Shown one piece after another: positions 33,533 to 41,698 of a stretch of DNA of 64,000 bases. Made by a program: the position numbers and the translations under genes. Source of the DNA: Streptomyces sp. NBC_00289. Its GTDB lineage: Bacteria > Actinomycetota > Actinomycetes > Streptomycetales > Streptomycetaceae. Below the pieces are notes generated by a model. That model was not told the DNA's origin. It saw only the letters and a program-made list of their open reading frames with translations, and made no database searches. Where the stretch lies: NCBI RefSeq assembly GCF_041435115.1, contig NZ_CP108046.1, positions 3,720,001-3,784,000 on the forward strand. Reading direction: 5' to 3'. Each line of letters starts with the position of its first letter. The stretch's first letter is position 1.

Positions 33533-33949
33533 ATGGTGACCACGGAGGACCTGGTCCGCCTGCGGCGGGCGCGTGACCGGATGAACCGCGAGTACGCGCA
33601 GCCTCTCGACGTGGCCGCGCTCGCCGGTACCGCGCTGATGTCGCCGGGCCACTTCCAGCGCAGCTTCCGCGCGGCGTTCGGCGAGACGCCCTACAGCTAC
33701 CTCATGACCCGCCGTGTCGAACGGGCCAAGGCCCTGCTGCGCCGCGGTGACCTGACCGTCACGGAGGTGTGCATGGAGGTCGGCTGTACCTCCCTGGGCT
33801 CCTTCAGCTCCCGCTTCACCGAACTGGTCGGCGAGACCCCGAGCGCCTACCGGGCCCGCTCGCACGAGGCGGGGGCGTCGATCCCGGCCTGCGTGGCGCG
33901 CACGTTCACCCGGCCCAGGCGGACGGCGAAGCCGGCTCCGTGGGCCTAG
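33533..33949 (+). CDS. AraC-family transcriptional regulator (DNA-binding domain only)
   Basis: 138 aa from ATG 33533, which has a -10-like GATGCT 6 nt upstream and no ribosome binding site. It holds just the AraC double HTH: VAALAGTALMSPGHFQRSFRAAFGETPYSYL and LTVTEVCMEVGCTSLGSFSSRFTELVGETPSAYR. There is no effector domain, so it may respond through the VOC protein encoded next, a frequent pairing in actinobacteria. Confidence 0.88.
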   Translation: MVTTEDLVRLRRARDRMNREYAQPLDVAALAGTALMSPGHFQRSFRAAFGETPYSYLMTRRVERAKALLRRGDLTVTEVCMEVGCTSLGSFSSRFTELVGETPSAYRARSHEAGASIPACVARTFTRPRRTAKPAPWA

Positions 33950-34029
33950 GGCCAGGAAGCCGGCTCTGTGGCCCCAGTGCCTGTCGGCCGGGCGACGCGA
34001 AATGCCGGACGCGGCCTTAGCCTGCGGTC

Positions 34030-34446
34030 ATGGACATCAAACTCAGGCAGTGCTTCATCGCCGTCGACGACCACGACAAGGCGATCACCTTCTACCGTGA
34101 CGTCCTGGGCATGGAGGTGCGCAACGACGTCGGGTTCGAGGGCATGCGGTGGGTGACCGTCGGGTCGCCCTTGCAGCCCGACGTGGAGATCGTGCTGGAG
34201 CCGCCGGCGGCGAACCCCGACGCCTCCCCCGCGGACCGGGAGGCGATGGCCCAGCTGCTGGCCAAGGGGATGCTGCGCGGGGTCAACTTCACCACCGCCG
34301 ACTGCGACGCCCTCTACGCGCGCGTGCAGGAGTCCGGCGCCGACGTCCTCCAGGAGCCGATGGACCAGCCGTACGGGGTCCGCGACTGCGCGTTCCGCGA
34401 TCCCGCCGGGAACATGCTGCGCTTCATGGAGCGGGACGGCGACTGA
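34030..34446 (+). CDS. VOC/glyoxalase-fold protein paired with AraC regulator
   Basis: 138 aa, one VOC unit pair: DIKLRQCFIAVDDHDKAITFYRDVLGMEVRND and the second module YGVRDCAFRDPAGNMLRFMERDG. The metal-ligand pattern of glyoxalase I is only partly present (final Glu kept), so it could be a dioxygenase-like enzyme or a ligand-binding protein. TAGCCT at 34018-34023 precedes the ATG by 6 nt, suggesting its own leaderless promoter. Confidence 0.85.
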   Translation: MDIKLRQCFIAVDDHDKAITFYRDVLGMEVRNDVGFEGMRWVTVGSPLQPDVEIVLEPPAANPDASPADREAMAQLLAKGMLRGVNFTTADCDALYARVQESGADVLQEPMDQPYGVRDCAFRDPAGNMLRFMERDGD

Positions 34447-34489
34447 CACCGGGACCGGCCGCGGCAGGTCACCCACCTACGATCACGGC

Positions 34490-35233
34490 ATGAGCATCCG
34501 CTGGACGTACGCCTTCGTCGACCGGCCGGCCGGCCTCCTCGACCGGGCCGGTGAGTTCTGGACGGCCGTCACGGACACGCGGCTGTCCGCGCCCCGGGGT
34601 GAGCGGGGCGAGTTCGCCACTCTCGTGCCGGACGCGGCCGACGCCTGCGTGAAGATCCAGGGCGTCGACGACAAGGACGGCGGCGCCCACCTCGACCTCG
34701 CCGTCGACGACGTACCCGGGTTCGTGGGGACGGCGCTCGAACTCGGGGCGTCGCTCGCCGGGGAACACGACGGGTGGGCCGTACTGCGGTCTCCCGCCGG
34801 GCAGTTGTTCTGTGCCGTGCCCTGGCACGGGGAGTCGGCCCGCCCGCCCGTGACGCACGGCAGCCGGCTCGACCAGGTCTGCCTCGACACGCCGCCCTCC
34901 GCCTACGAGGCCGAAGTCGCCTTCTGGAGCCGGCTGACGGCCGGCTGGGAGTCGCTGCCGGGCTCGCTCGCCGAGTTCCACGTGGTCAAGCCGCCGCCCG
35001 GGCTGCCGATCCGTATCCTCCTCCAGCGCCTCGGCGAGGAGCGGCCCGCCACCGCCCACCTCGACCTGGCCTGCGCGGACATCGAGGCGACCCGCGCCGA
35101 CCACGAGCGACTCGGCGCACAGCTCGTCGCCCGGGGCCGCCACTGGACGGTGATGCGCGACCCGGCGGGCGGTACGTACTGCCTGACCGGCCGCGACCCG
35201 GAGACGGGCGGGCTCCCCCGCGCAGCCCGCTAA
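34490..35233 (+). CDS. Two-module VOC family protein
   Basis: 247 aa with two VOC halves: residues 1-117 (RWTYAFVDRPAGLLDRAGEFWTAVTDT, PAGQLFCAVPW) and 125-240 (RLDQVCLDTPPSAYEAEVAFWSRLTAG, DPAGGTYCLTGRDPETG). It resembles the glyoxalase_6 group; substrate unknown. TACGAT at 34478-34483 is exactly 6 nt before the ATG, and no ribosome binding site is present, so it is probably leaderless. It ends tail to tail with the next minus-strand gene, overlapping 4 bp. Confidence 0.83.
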   Translation: MSIRWTYAFVDRPAGLLDRAGEFWTAVTDTRLSAPRGERGEFATLVPDAADACVKIQGVDDKDGGAHLDLAVDDVPGFVGTALELGASLAGEHDGWAVLRSPAGQLFCAVPWHGESARPPVTHGSRLDQVCLDTPPSAYEAEVAFWSRLTAGWESLPGSLAEFHVVKPPPGLPIRILLQRLGEERPATAHLDLACADIEATRADHERLGAQLVARGRHWTVMRDPAGGTYCLTGRDPETGGLPRAAR

Positions 35234-35511
35234 CGGAGCGTCGCGTACGCGCAGAGGACGGCGTTCGGCTCTTCCCGGGGCTCCGGGGAAACGCCGGGGC
35301 CCGGGCACTCGCTGTCGTCCACGTCCAGCCGGAGCAGCGGCGCCGCCGGATCCGCGGTCTCCTGTCGGCCGTGCCTGCCGGTGGCCGGCGGCGGCTCGGT
35401 CGAGTCCTGGAGCCACAGGGTGAGTCCGCCGCCGACGGCCACCGTCACCGCCCACACCACCAGCGCCCACCGCCACATCCGCCGACGGCGCTCTCCCCCG
35501 TCCGGCGTCAC
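35230..35511 (-). CDS. Small single-pass membrane protein of unknown function
   Basis: 93 aa from a GTG at 35511 that overlaps the stop of the DUF952 gene (GTGA). A short Arg-rich start (GERRRRMWRW) precedes one membrane helix (ALVVWAVTVAVGGGLTLWL), and an acidic soluble tail with two Cys (DDSECPGPG and AVLCAYATL) follows, so the tail is likely outside the cell and perhaps disulfide-bonded. It is too short for many gene callers; normal codon bias and the coupling overlap support it. Confidence 0.6.
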   Translation of the reverse strand: MTPDGGERRRRMWRWALVVWAVTVAVGGGLTLWLQDSTEPPPATGRHGRQETADPAAPLLRLDVDDSECPGPGVSPEPREEPNAVLCAYATLR

Positions 35512-35840
35512 ACCCAGTCCTCCACGTCGACCACGGCGTCCACCGCGATCGGCCCGTACACGTGCGGGAACCGCTCGCCGCCGGGCTCGGGTGCCTCGTA
35601 GCGCACCTCGGCGTCGAGCCGCGCGGGGTCCACGACCAGCACCACCAGGTCCTCGGGCCCGTCGGGGGAGCCGTACAGGAAAGCGGCCACGCGCGGGAGC
35701 TGGTCTCGGGTCGAGCAGTGGATGAAGCCCTCCTCCCGGAGGGTGCGACCGCGGGTCGACATCTCGTACGCGCCCCGGGTGCGCGCCGCGTCCCACAGGG
35801 AGCGTTCGGTGATGTGCAGGATGTGTTCCGGTTCGGACAT
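35508..35840 (-). CDS. DUF952 domain protein
   Basis: 110 aa, the full DUF952 length: ILHITERSLWDAARTRGAYEMSTRGRTLREEGFIHCSTRDQL, DLVVLVVDPARLDAEVRYE and FPHVYGPIAVDAVV. The family has an ADP-ribosyltransferase-like fold look and contains conserved His/Glu positions, but no established reaction. TAGCGT lies 6 nt before the ATG without a ribosome binding site, so it is probably leaderless. Confidence 0.88.
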   Translation of the reverse strand: MSEPEHILHITERSLWDAARTRGAYEMSTRGRTLREEGFIHCSTRDQLPRVAAFLYGSPDGPEDLVVLVVDPARLDAEVRYEAPEPGGERFPHVYGPIAVDAVVDVEDWV

Positions 35841-35849
35841 GCGTTCACG

Positions 35850-37079
35850 CTACGGCCTCGAGCGGGCAGCCCGCGCCTGCAAATAGCGCCGTTCCGGCAG
35901 GCTCAGGGTCCTGGCGGCCGCCGACTCGTAGGCGGCGCGGGCCTCTTCGTACGCACCGGCCCGCTCCAGCAGATGACCGCGGACCGCGTCCAGCCGGTGC
36001 CCGCCGCTCAACTCTGTCTCCAGTTCTCCCAGTTCGGCGAGGCCTGCCTGCGGGCCGTGGACCATGGCGACGGCGACGGCGCGGCCGAGGCGTTCCACGG
36101 GACCGGGCACGAGGCCCACCAGCACGTCGTACAGGCCGAGGATCTCGCGCCAGTCGGTGGCCTCCGCGGACGCGGCCTCGTCGTGCACGGCCGCGATGGC
36201 GGCACGGATCTGGTAGGGGCCCGCGCGGCCTTCGCCGAGCGCGCCGGTGACCAGCGCGACGCCCTCCTCGATCGCGGCCCTGTCCCAGCGGTCGCGGTCC
36301 TGTTCGTCGAGCGGCACGAGTTCGCCGTGCGGTCCGGTGCGCGCGTCGCGGCGGGCGTCGGTGAGCACCATCAGCGCGAGCAGACCGGTCACCTCGCAGT
36401 CGTCGGGGAGCAGCCGGTGGACCGTGCGGGTCAGCCGGATCGCCTCGCGTGCGAGGTCACGGCGCTGAAGGCTGGGTCCGGAGGTCGCCGTGTAGCCCTC
36501 GTTGAACATCAGGTAGAGGATGTGCAGGACCGCGGGCAGCCGCTGCTCCCAGTGGTCCGGCCGGCCGAAGCGCACGCCTCGCACCTTCTGCTTGGCCCGG
36601 CTGATGCGCTGCGCCATGGTCGCCTCGGGGACCAGGTGCGCGCGGGCGATCTCCGCCGTCGTCAGGCCGCCGACCGCGCGCAGCGTGAGCGCGATCCGCG
36701 CGGGCGGGGTCAGGTCCGGGTGGCAGCAGAGGAAGAGCAGCGAGAGCGTGTCGTCCTCGCGAGGAGCCCGGTCGGCACCCGGCGGCGGGGCCGTGAACGC
36801 GTCGCGCGGTGTGAGCGCCGCCGCCCTCTCCTCCCGCGCCCGCCGCGCGGCCTCCGCGCGCAGGCTGTCCGTCAGCCGCCGCGAGGCGACCCTGATGAGC
36901 CAGCCGCGCGGATTGTCCGGCACGCCGGCCGCGGGCCACTGCCGGGCCGCCGCGAGCAGCGCCTCCTGTACGGCGTCCTCGGCGGCGTCGAAGTGCCCGT
37001 ACCGCCTGACCAGCGCACCGAGGACCTGGGGCGCGTTGCGGCGCAGCAGGTCCTCGGTGTCGGCGGGACCGTGGCTCAT
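35850..37079 (-). CDS. ECF sigma factor of the ECF42 type (DUF6596)
   Basis: 409 aa, about twice a normal ECF sigma factor. Sigma region 2 covers residues about 10-75 (APQVLGALVRRYGHFDAAEDAVQEALLAA), region 4 about 110-165 (RIALTLRAVGGLTTAEIARAHLVPEATMAQRISRAKQKVR), followed by the DUF6596 extension of about 230 residues (ILYLMFNEGYTATSG). The extension is typical of ECF42, whose activity does not rely on an anti-sigma factor. Its start overlaps the stop of the DGPF gene (ATGA), the standard ECF42 partner. Confidence 0.92.
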   Translation of the reverse strand: MSHGPADTEDLLRRNAPQVLGALVRRYGHFDAAEDAVQEALLAAARQWPAAGVPDNPRGWLIRVASRRLTDSLRAEAARRAREERAAALTPRDAFTAPPPGADRAPREDDTLSLLFLCCHPDLTPPARIALTLRAVGGLTTAEIARAHLVPEATMAQRISRAKQKVRGVRFGRPDHWEQRLPAVLHILYLMFNEGYTATSGPSLQRRDLAREAIRLTRTVHRLLPDDCEVTGLLALMVLTDARRDARTGPHGELVPLDEQDRDRWDRAAIEEGVALVTGALGEGRAGPYQIRAAIAAVHDEAASAEATDWREILGLYDVLVGLVPGPVERLGRAVAVAMVHGPQAGLAELGELETELSGGHRLDAVRGHLLERAGAYEEARAAYESAAARTLSLPERRYLQARAARSRP

Positions 37080-37489
37080 ATGTCCCCGGCACCGTCCATG
37101 ATCGGACGGATCACGACCGGGTAGTTGGTGAGCCCCTCGGGACCGGGGCACCGGGTGACCCGCTCGGCGATCTCGGTGACCCGCTCGAGGCTCTCGCACT
37201 CCACGACCCAGTAGCCCGCCATCAGCTCCTTGGTCTCGCTGTACGGCCCGTCGGTGATCACGGCCCTGCCGTCCTCGCCGAGGGTGACCTGGCGGGTCTG
37301 CGCGGGCTCCGCGAGGCCCTGCGCGTCGACCAGCTCGCCCTTCTCGGACAGGTCGTCGCTGATCGCGCCCATGTAGGCGTACATGGCCTGCAGTTCCTGC
37401 TCGCTCCAGGCCGGGGCGCCCGGGGACGCCTTGCCGCGCATCGACTCGTAGTCCGCCTGTGTGCCCTGCACCATGACCAGATACTTCAT
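37076..37489 (-). CDS. YCII/DGPF domain protein, ECF42 partner
   Basis: 137 aa with an AAGGAG ribosome binding site. It starts MKYLVMVQGTQADYESM and carries the signature ITDGPYSETKELMAGYWVVE, the DGPF-type motif (here DGPYSETK). DGPF genes are found next to ECF42 sigma factors and are often their regulatory targets. The role may be in oxidative or antibiotic stress, but this is not proven. Confidence 0.93.
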   Translation of the reverse strand: MKYLVMVQGTQADYESMRGKASPGAPAWSEQELQAMYAYMGAISDDLSEKGELVDAQGLAEPAQTRQVTLGEDGRAVITDGPYSETKELMAGYWVVECESLERVTEIAERVTRCPGPEGLTNYPVVIRPIMDGAGDI

Positions 37490-37574
37490 GACTCCGCTCC
37501 TTCGGCATCCGGCCGCCCGCGCTGGGCGGCTCTCACGGGGGACGTCGGAGCCGGGCCGGGGTTCTCGACACGGG

Positions 37575-37835
37575 TCAGGATTCTTTCTCGGCGGGTTCTC
37601 CGGGCTCCTCGTCGGACGCGGCACCCTCTCGTACGGAGCCCTCTCGTACGGAGCCCTCCCGTACGGAGCCCTCCCGTACGGCCGCCGCGCCCTTCGCCGC
37701 GTAGGCGTCGCACCGGGGGTTGCGGCACGGGCCGGCCACCCACACCGGGACCCACGCGCCCAGCGTCTTGTGGCGCCGGACGACCGTGTCGACGGGCTGC
37801 CCGCAGGCGGGACAGTGGTGCTCTTCGCCGTCCAT
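37575..37835 (-). CDS. Small zinc-ribbon protein with VREGS repeats
   Basis: 86 aa. The N-terminal zinc ribbon has Cys pairs CPACGQ and CRNPRC with VVRRHKTLGAWVPVWVAG between them. The C-terminal third has four VREGS/VREGA units encoded by 15-bp repeats, then an acidic end. TACCCT ends 6 nt before the ATG with no ribosome binding site, so it is probably leaderless. The function is unknown; the ribbon may bind nucleic acid or protein. Confidence 0.72.
   Translation of the reverse strand: MDGEEHHCPACGQPVDTVVRRHKTLGAWVPVWVAGPCRNPRCDAYAAKGAAAVREGSVREGSVREGSVREGAASDEEPGEPAEKES
37625..37680 (-). repeat. 15-bp tandem repeat, about 3.7 copies
   Basis: Unit CCTCTCGTACGGAGC (with T/C variation) encodes the VREGS pentapeptide repeats of the zinc-ribbon protein. 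In frame, so copy number can vary. Confidence 0.88.
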
Positions 37836-37963
37836 GTCTTCAGGGTAGGACGCAGGGGCCCCCGGCGCTTCCCGCTCGACGCGACCGCGTGCACGGCCGG
37901 TGAGGGCGCGCACCCGGGCACGTCGGACACGGCCCGATGCCCGGGGTGAGCGTCCCGGGCGGG

Positions 37964-38581
37964 CTACGCGGACTGCGGGTCCCGCCACATCGGCCACATC
38001 CGGGGGCCGTCGGGCAGGTCGAGGGGACGGCCCACGAGCGTGAAGCCGAGACGCTCGTACAGCGTGCGGCTGCGGGCACTGCTCGCCTCCAGGTAGGCGG
38101 GCAGCGCCTCACGGTCGCAGCGGTCGAGGACCGTCTCGATGAGTGCGCTGCCGAGCCCCTCGCCCTGGCGCTGCGGCGCCACGGCGATCATCCACAGATA
38201 CTCGTGGGCCCGGCCGGCGGGGTGGATGTCCGCGGTCAGCCGGCCGATCAGCTCGACGCGCTCGTTGTCCGGGTCGACGGCCGCGCGCAGCTGGGCCGGC
38301 CCCTCGTCCTCGGCGTGCCCGTCCGCATGCTCGCCGGCGCCGTCCGGCGCGGGCACGGACAGCCACAGCGCGCAGGCCGCGCCGTCCTCGGTGACGTCGA
38401 TACGGCCCTCGGCGAGCACGATGTCGGTGAAGGCGGCCATCAGCCTGTGGTGGGTCGTGCGGCGGTACGCGTCGCCCGGGAAGACCCATCTGCTGACCGG
38501 ATCGTCCTGGAAGGCCTCGTCCAGCAGCCGGACGACCGGCTCGCGGTCGCCCTCGCCGGCCACCCGGATCGCCACACCCAT
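37964..38581 (-). CDS. GNAT-family N-acetyltransferase
   Basis: 205 aa from ATG 38581, chosen for the AAGGGG site upstream; a TTG 18 bp earlier is less likely. Acetyl-CoA motif A reads YLWMIAVAPQRQGEGLGSALIETVL (the QRQGEGLG loop) and motif B LPAYLEASSARSRTLYERLGF. It transfers an acetyl group to an unknown amine; the MarR/AAC-like layout is common in Streptomyces. A hairpin (38645-38683) separates it from the encapsulin operon upstream. Confidence 0.9.
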   Translation of the reverse strand: MGVAIRVAGEGDREPVVRLLDEAFQDDPVSRWVFPGDAYRRTTHHRLMAAFTDIVLAEGRIDVTEDGAACALWLSVPAPDGAGEHADGHAEDEGPAQLRAAVDPDNERVELIGRLTADIHPAGRAHEYLWMIAVAPQRQGEGLGSALIETVLDRCDREALPAYLEASSARSRTLYERLGFTLVGRPLDLPDGPRMWPMWRDPQSA

Positions 38582-38644
38582 GTCCGCCCCTTCGTCCAAC
38601 CGACATTGATCGTACGGGCGTTGAGCCTATCCGGTGGCAGAAAG

Positions 38645-38683
38645 GGCGGGCCCCGCACACCGTGGGGATGTGCGGGACCCGCC
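38645..38683 (-). terminator. Terminator of the encapsulin operon
   Basis: 15-bp arms (38645-38659 and 38669-38683) pair with one mismatch. It lies between the cargo gene stop (38771) and the GNAT start on the same strand. Confidence 0.78.
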
Positions 38684-38770
38684 GACCGGAGCCCTCGGAC
38701 ACCGCGCGGGGTCAGGTCCGCACGGTTCCGGTGGCTCCGGGGTATCGGGGCCCCTCGGTCACCGCGACCG

Positions 38771-39847
38771 TCAGTTGCTGCGCCGGGTGACGAACTCGGC
38801 CAGCGCGAGCAGCCCACCCGCCGCCTCCGGCTCGGGCACCGCGCGGGCCAGTTCCTGCATGGCGCGGGCCATCCGGTCGGCCGCCTGGACCTGCGCCCAG
38901 TCGCGTCCGCCCGCCCGCTCCACCGCCAGCGCGGTCCGCTCCAGGTCCCCCTCGCGGTACGGGACGCGGTACAGCTCGGCCAGTTCGGCGGCCGCCGGTG
39001 TGCCGGAGGCGAGGGCGGCCACCACGGGCAGTGACTTCTTGCGGGCGACGAGGTCCGCACCGGCCGGCTTGCCGGTGCGCACCGGGTCGCCCCATATGCC
39101 GATCACGTCGTCGATGAGCTGGAAGGCGAGCCCGGCCTGCCGGCCGAACGCGTCCATGGCCTCGACGTCCTCCTCCGCGACGCCCGCGTACAGGGCGCCC
39201 ATCGCGCAGGCGCACCCCAGCAGCGCGCCCGTCTTCGCCTCGGCCATGGTGAGCACCTCGCCGAGGGTGACCTCGCCGGGTGCGCGTCGCTCCATGTCCG
39301 TGTCCGTGTGCTGGCCCGCGCACAGTTCCATGACGCAGGCCGCGAGCCGGGCGGCGGCGGCCGCGGACGCCGGGTGCGGGTCCTCGGCGAGCAGTCCGAG
39401 GGCCAGTGCCTGCAGAGCGTCCCCGGCGAGGATGGCGTCGGCGTCGCCGAAGACGGTCCAGGCGGTGGGCCGGTGGCGGCGGGTGGTGTCCCGGTCCATC
39501 ACGTCGTCGTGCAGCAGCGTGAAGTTGTGGACCAGTTCCACCGCCGCGGCCGCCCGCAGGGACGCCGAGCGGGCGGGCTGCCCGCCGAGCGCGGCCGCCG
39601 CGGTGAGGACGAGCGCCGGGCGGATCGCCTTGCCCGGGTTGCCCGCCGCCGGAGTGCCGTCGGCGTGTTCCCAGCCGAAGTGGTAGAGCGCGATCCGGCG
39701 CATCGAGCCGGGCAGCGACTCGAGAGCCGCACGCAGTCCGGGATCGACACAGGCCCGGGCGCTCTCCAGGATCGCCACGGCCTCCTGCCCGTCGGGCGGA
39801 CAGGGCTCGGTGGGCCGCTGCTTCGGCTCCGTCATGAACTCGGTCAC
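38771..39847 (-). CDS. Polyprenyl diphosphate synthase-type encapsulin cargo
   Basis: 358 aa from GTG 39847 (GGGAG 5 nt upstream); an ATG 12 bp inside has no ribosome binding site. The first aspartate-rich motif is intact (LLHDDVMDRDTTRR); the second is DDVIGIWGD instead of DDxxD. It shows the KAIRPAL and QLIDDV blocks of trans-isoprenyl diphosphate synthases. The N-terminal stretch of about 20 disordered residues plus LPGSMRRIALYHFGW is typical of cargo of family 2 encapsulins. It lies 109 bp after the shell gene on the same strand. It probably makes a prenyl diphosphate, such as geranyl or farnesyl, inside the shell; product length unknown. Confidence 0.9.
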   Translation of the reverse strand: MTEFMTEPKQRPTEPCPPDGQEAVAILESARACVDPGLRAALESLPGSMRRIALYHFGWEHADGTPAAGNPGKAIRPALVLTAAAALGGQPARSASLRAAAAVELVHNFTLLHDDVMDRDTTRRHRPTAWTVFGDADAILAGDALQALALGLLAEDPHPASAAAAARLAACVMELCAGQHTDTDMERRAPGEVTLGEVLTMAEAKTGALLGCACAMGALYAGVAEEDVEAMDAFGRQAGLAFQLIDDVIGIWGDPVRTGKPAGADLVARKKSLPVVAALASGTPAAAELAELYRVPYREGDLERTALAVERAGGRDWAQVQAADRMARAMQELARAVPEPEAAGGLLALAEFVTRRSN

Positions 39848-39865
39848 GGGGTCTCCCTCGGAGAG

Positions 39866-39886
39866 TCCGCGGACGGTGTCCGCGGA
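39866..39886 (-). promoter_or_regulatory. Intercistronic hairpin between shell and cargo genes
   Basis: TCCGCGGAC (39866-39874) pairs with GTCCGCGGA (39878-39886), a perfect 9-bp stem with a 3-nt loop, 19 bp before the cargo start. It could act as a partial terminator or a processing and stability element lowering cargo relative to shell. Confidence 0.55.
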
Positions 39887-39956
39887 GCGGCCGGCCGCGT
39901 GCGACCGGGTGCCCCCGCCCCGGCGGGCGGGGACACGGCTTCCCGGTGCGGGAACG

Positions 39957-41363
39957 TCACCTCCAGCGGCCGATCTCGACGTTCTCCAGGACACCGAGCG
40001 CGTCCGGCACGAGAACCGCGGCCGAGTAGTAGGCCGTCACCAGGTACTTGATGATCGCCTGCTCGTTGATGCCCATGAAGCGCACGGACAGGCTCGGCTC
40101 GATCTCGTCCGGGATGCCGGCCTGCTGCAGGCCGATGACGCCCTGCTCGGCCTCGCCGGTACGCATGGCGATGATCGAGGTCGTACGGGCCTCGGTGACC
40201 GGGATCTTGGCGCACGGGTAGATCGGCACGCCGCGCCAGGTGGGGATGCGGTGGCCGGCCACGTCGATGGTCTCGGGCACGAGTCCGCGCTTGTTGAGCT
40301 CACGGCCGATCGCGGCGATGGCGCGCGGGTGGGCGAGCAGCAGCTTGGTGCCGCGCCGCCTGCTGAGCAGTTCGTCCAGGTCGTCGGGGCTGGGCACGCC
40401 GTCGTGCGGCTGGAGCCGCTGGTCGTACTCACAGTTGTTCAGCAGCCCGAACTCGCGGTTGTTGACGAGTTCGTGTTCCTGGCGTTCCTTCAGCGCCTCG
40501 ACGGTCAGCCGGAGCTGGTGCTCGGTCTGGTTCATCGGCTGGTTGTAGAGGTCGGCCACGCGTGAGTGGATGCGCAGCACGGTCTGGGCGACGCTCAGTT
40601 CGTACTCGCGGGGGCTGGACTCGTAGTCGACGAAGGTGTGCGGGATGTCCGGCTCGCCGGAGTGGCCGGCCGCGAGGTCGATCTCCTTCTCGCCGAACTT
40701 GTTGGTGCGCTGCTCCGGAATGCTGCGCAGCTGCTGGAGGTGTTCGCGCAGGGACTCGGAGCGCTCGGCGACCTGCTCGACGTCCTGACGGGGCAGTACG
40801 AGCATGGTGCACCCGGTGACCGCGCGGGCGGTGTACTCCCAGATGGCGTCCGGGTCCAGCAGTGACTGGTCGCCGAAGTAGGCGCCGTCGGCGAGGACTC
40901 CGAGGACCGCGTCGTCGCCGTACGGGCCGGTGCCGACCTTCTCCACCCTGCCGTGCGCCAGCAGGAAGACCTCGTCGGCCGCGCTGCCGAAGGAGGCGAT
41001 CACGTCGCCCGGCCCGAACTCGCGCTGCTGGCAGCGCCGGGCGAGCTCGGTGAGCACGTCCTCGTCCTCGTAGGACCGCAGCGCGGGCAGTTCGCCCAGC
41101 TCGGCGGGGATCACCTCGACGCGGTCGCCGGTCTTCACGAACGTCACCCGGCCGTCGCCCACGGAGTAGGTCAACCGCCGGTTCACCCGGTAGGTGCCGC
41201 CCTGGACGTTCACCCACGGCAGCATGCGCAGCAGCCAGCGAGAGCTGATCTCCTGCATCTGCGGCGCGGACTTGGTGGTGGTGGCCAGGTTCCGCGCGGC
41301 CGCCGTGCCGAGACTCTGCTGCGGCTTGCCCTGATCCGTGCGGACCTCTTCGCCTACCGACAT
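39957..41363 (-). CDS. Family 2B encapsulin shell protein with cyclic-nucleotide-binding-like domain
   Basis: 468 aa. The N-terminal arm and first HK97-type part (to about residue 90: [23 protein letters not shown]) is followed by an inserted cNMP-binding-like domain at about 95-225 ([32 protein letters not shown]), then the rest of the HK97 shell fold ([49 protein letters not shown]). This is the EshA/EshB type, now known as family 2B encapsulins, which form icosahedral nanocompartments. The phosphate-binding cassette is atypical (FGDQSLL, with Trp where Arg is usual), so cyclic nucleotide binding is doubtful. GGAGGG lies about 9 nt before the start. A polyprenyl-synthase cargo gene follows. 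Confidence 0.93.
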   Translation of the reverse strand: MSVGEEVRTDQGKPQQSLGTAAARNLATTTKSAPQMQEISSRWLLRMLPWVNVQGGTYRVNRRLTYSVGDGRVTFVKTGDRVEVIPAELGELPALRSYEDEDVLTELARRCQQREFGPGDVIASFGSAADEVFLLAHGRVEKVGTGPYGDDAVLGVLADGAYFGDQSLLDPDAIWEYTARAVTGCTMLVLPRQDVEQVAERSESLREHLQQLRSIPEQRTNKFGEKEIDLAAGHSGEPDIPHTFVDYESSPREYELSVAQTVLRIHSRVADLYNQPMNQTEHQLRLTVEALKERQEHELVNNREFGLLNNCEYDQRLQPHDGVPSPDDLDELLSRRRGTKLLLAHPRAIAAIGRELNKRGLVPETIDVAGHRIPTWRGVPIYPCAKIPVTEARTTSIIAMRTGEAEQGVIGLQQAGIPDEIEPSLSVRFMGINEQAIIKYLVTAYYSAAVLVPDALGVLENVEIGRWR

Positions 41364-41698
41364 AAGGAATTGCCCTCCCGGTCATGCCCCGGCACCGATC
41401 TGCGCCTGGGCATCGATCTGCCTGACCAAGCCTTCCTCACGGAGCGTGTCGGTGCTATTACACGAAAGAGCGGGAATGGATCACGGGGCGATTGGGCACG
41501 GATGGGTCTTCTGTCCACACGCGTCGTGCCGTCGCGCCTCCCGAACGGCGACACGCGCCTCCGCCCCCGTCATCCGGCCTGTCCGAATCGGATCGCTCGC
41601 CGTGCGAACGATGTGTCCGGGCCATCCCGTTTTCGGTAGAAGCATCGGTAGCAGCGGGCAGCGTACGGCGGCCGGCGCACAGCACGAAGGAGGCGGCC
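41364..41698. other. 335-bp divergent region between encapsulin and amidase genes
   Basis: It must contain the promoters of the encapsulin operon (minus) and probably of the amidase (plus). I see no recognisable operator or small gene; the GTTTTCGGTAGAAG stretch near 41630 is AT-richer than its surroundings and may be part of the amidase promoter. Confidence 0.45.

Noticed and set aside
39957..41363. Reading the encapsulin gene as a simple CRP-like transcription factor
   Set aside because: There is no helix-turn-helix; the cyclic-nucleotide-like domain is an insert in a larger shell-type protein and a cargo-type gene follows.
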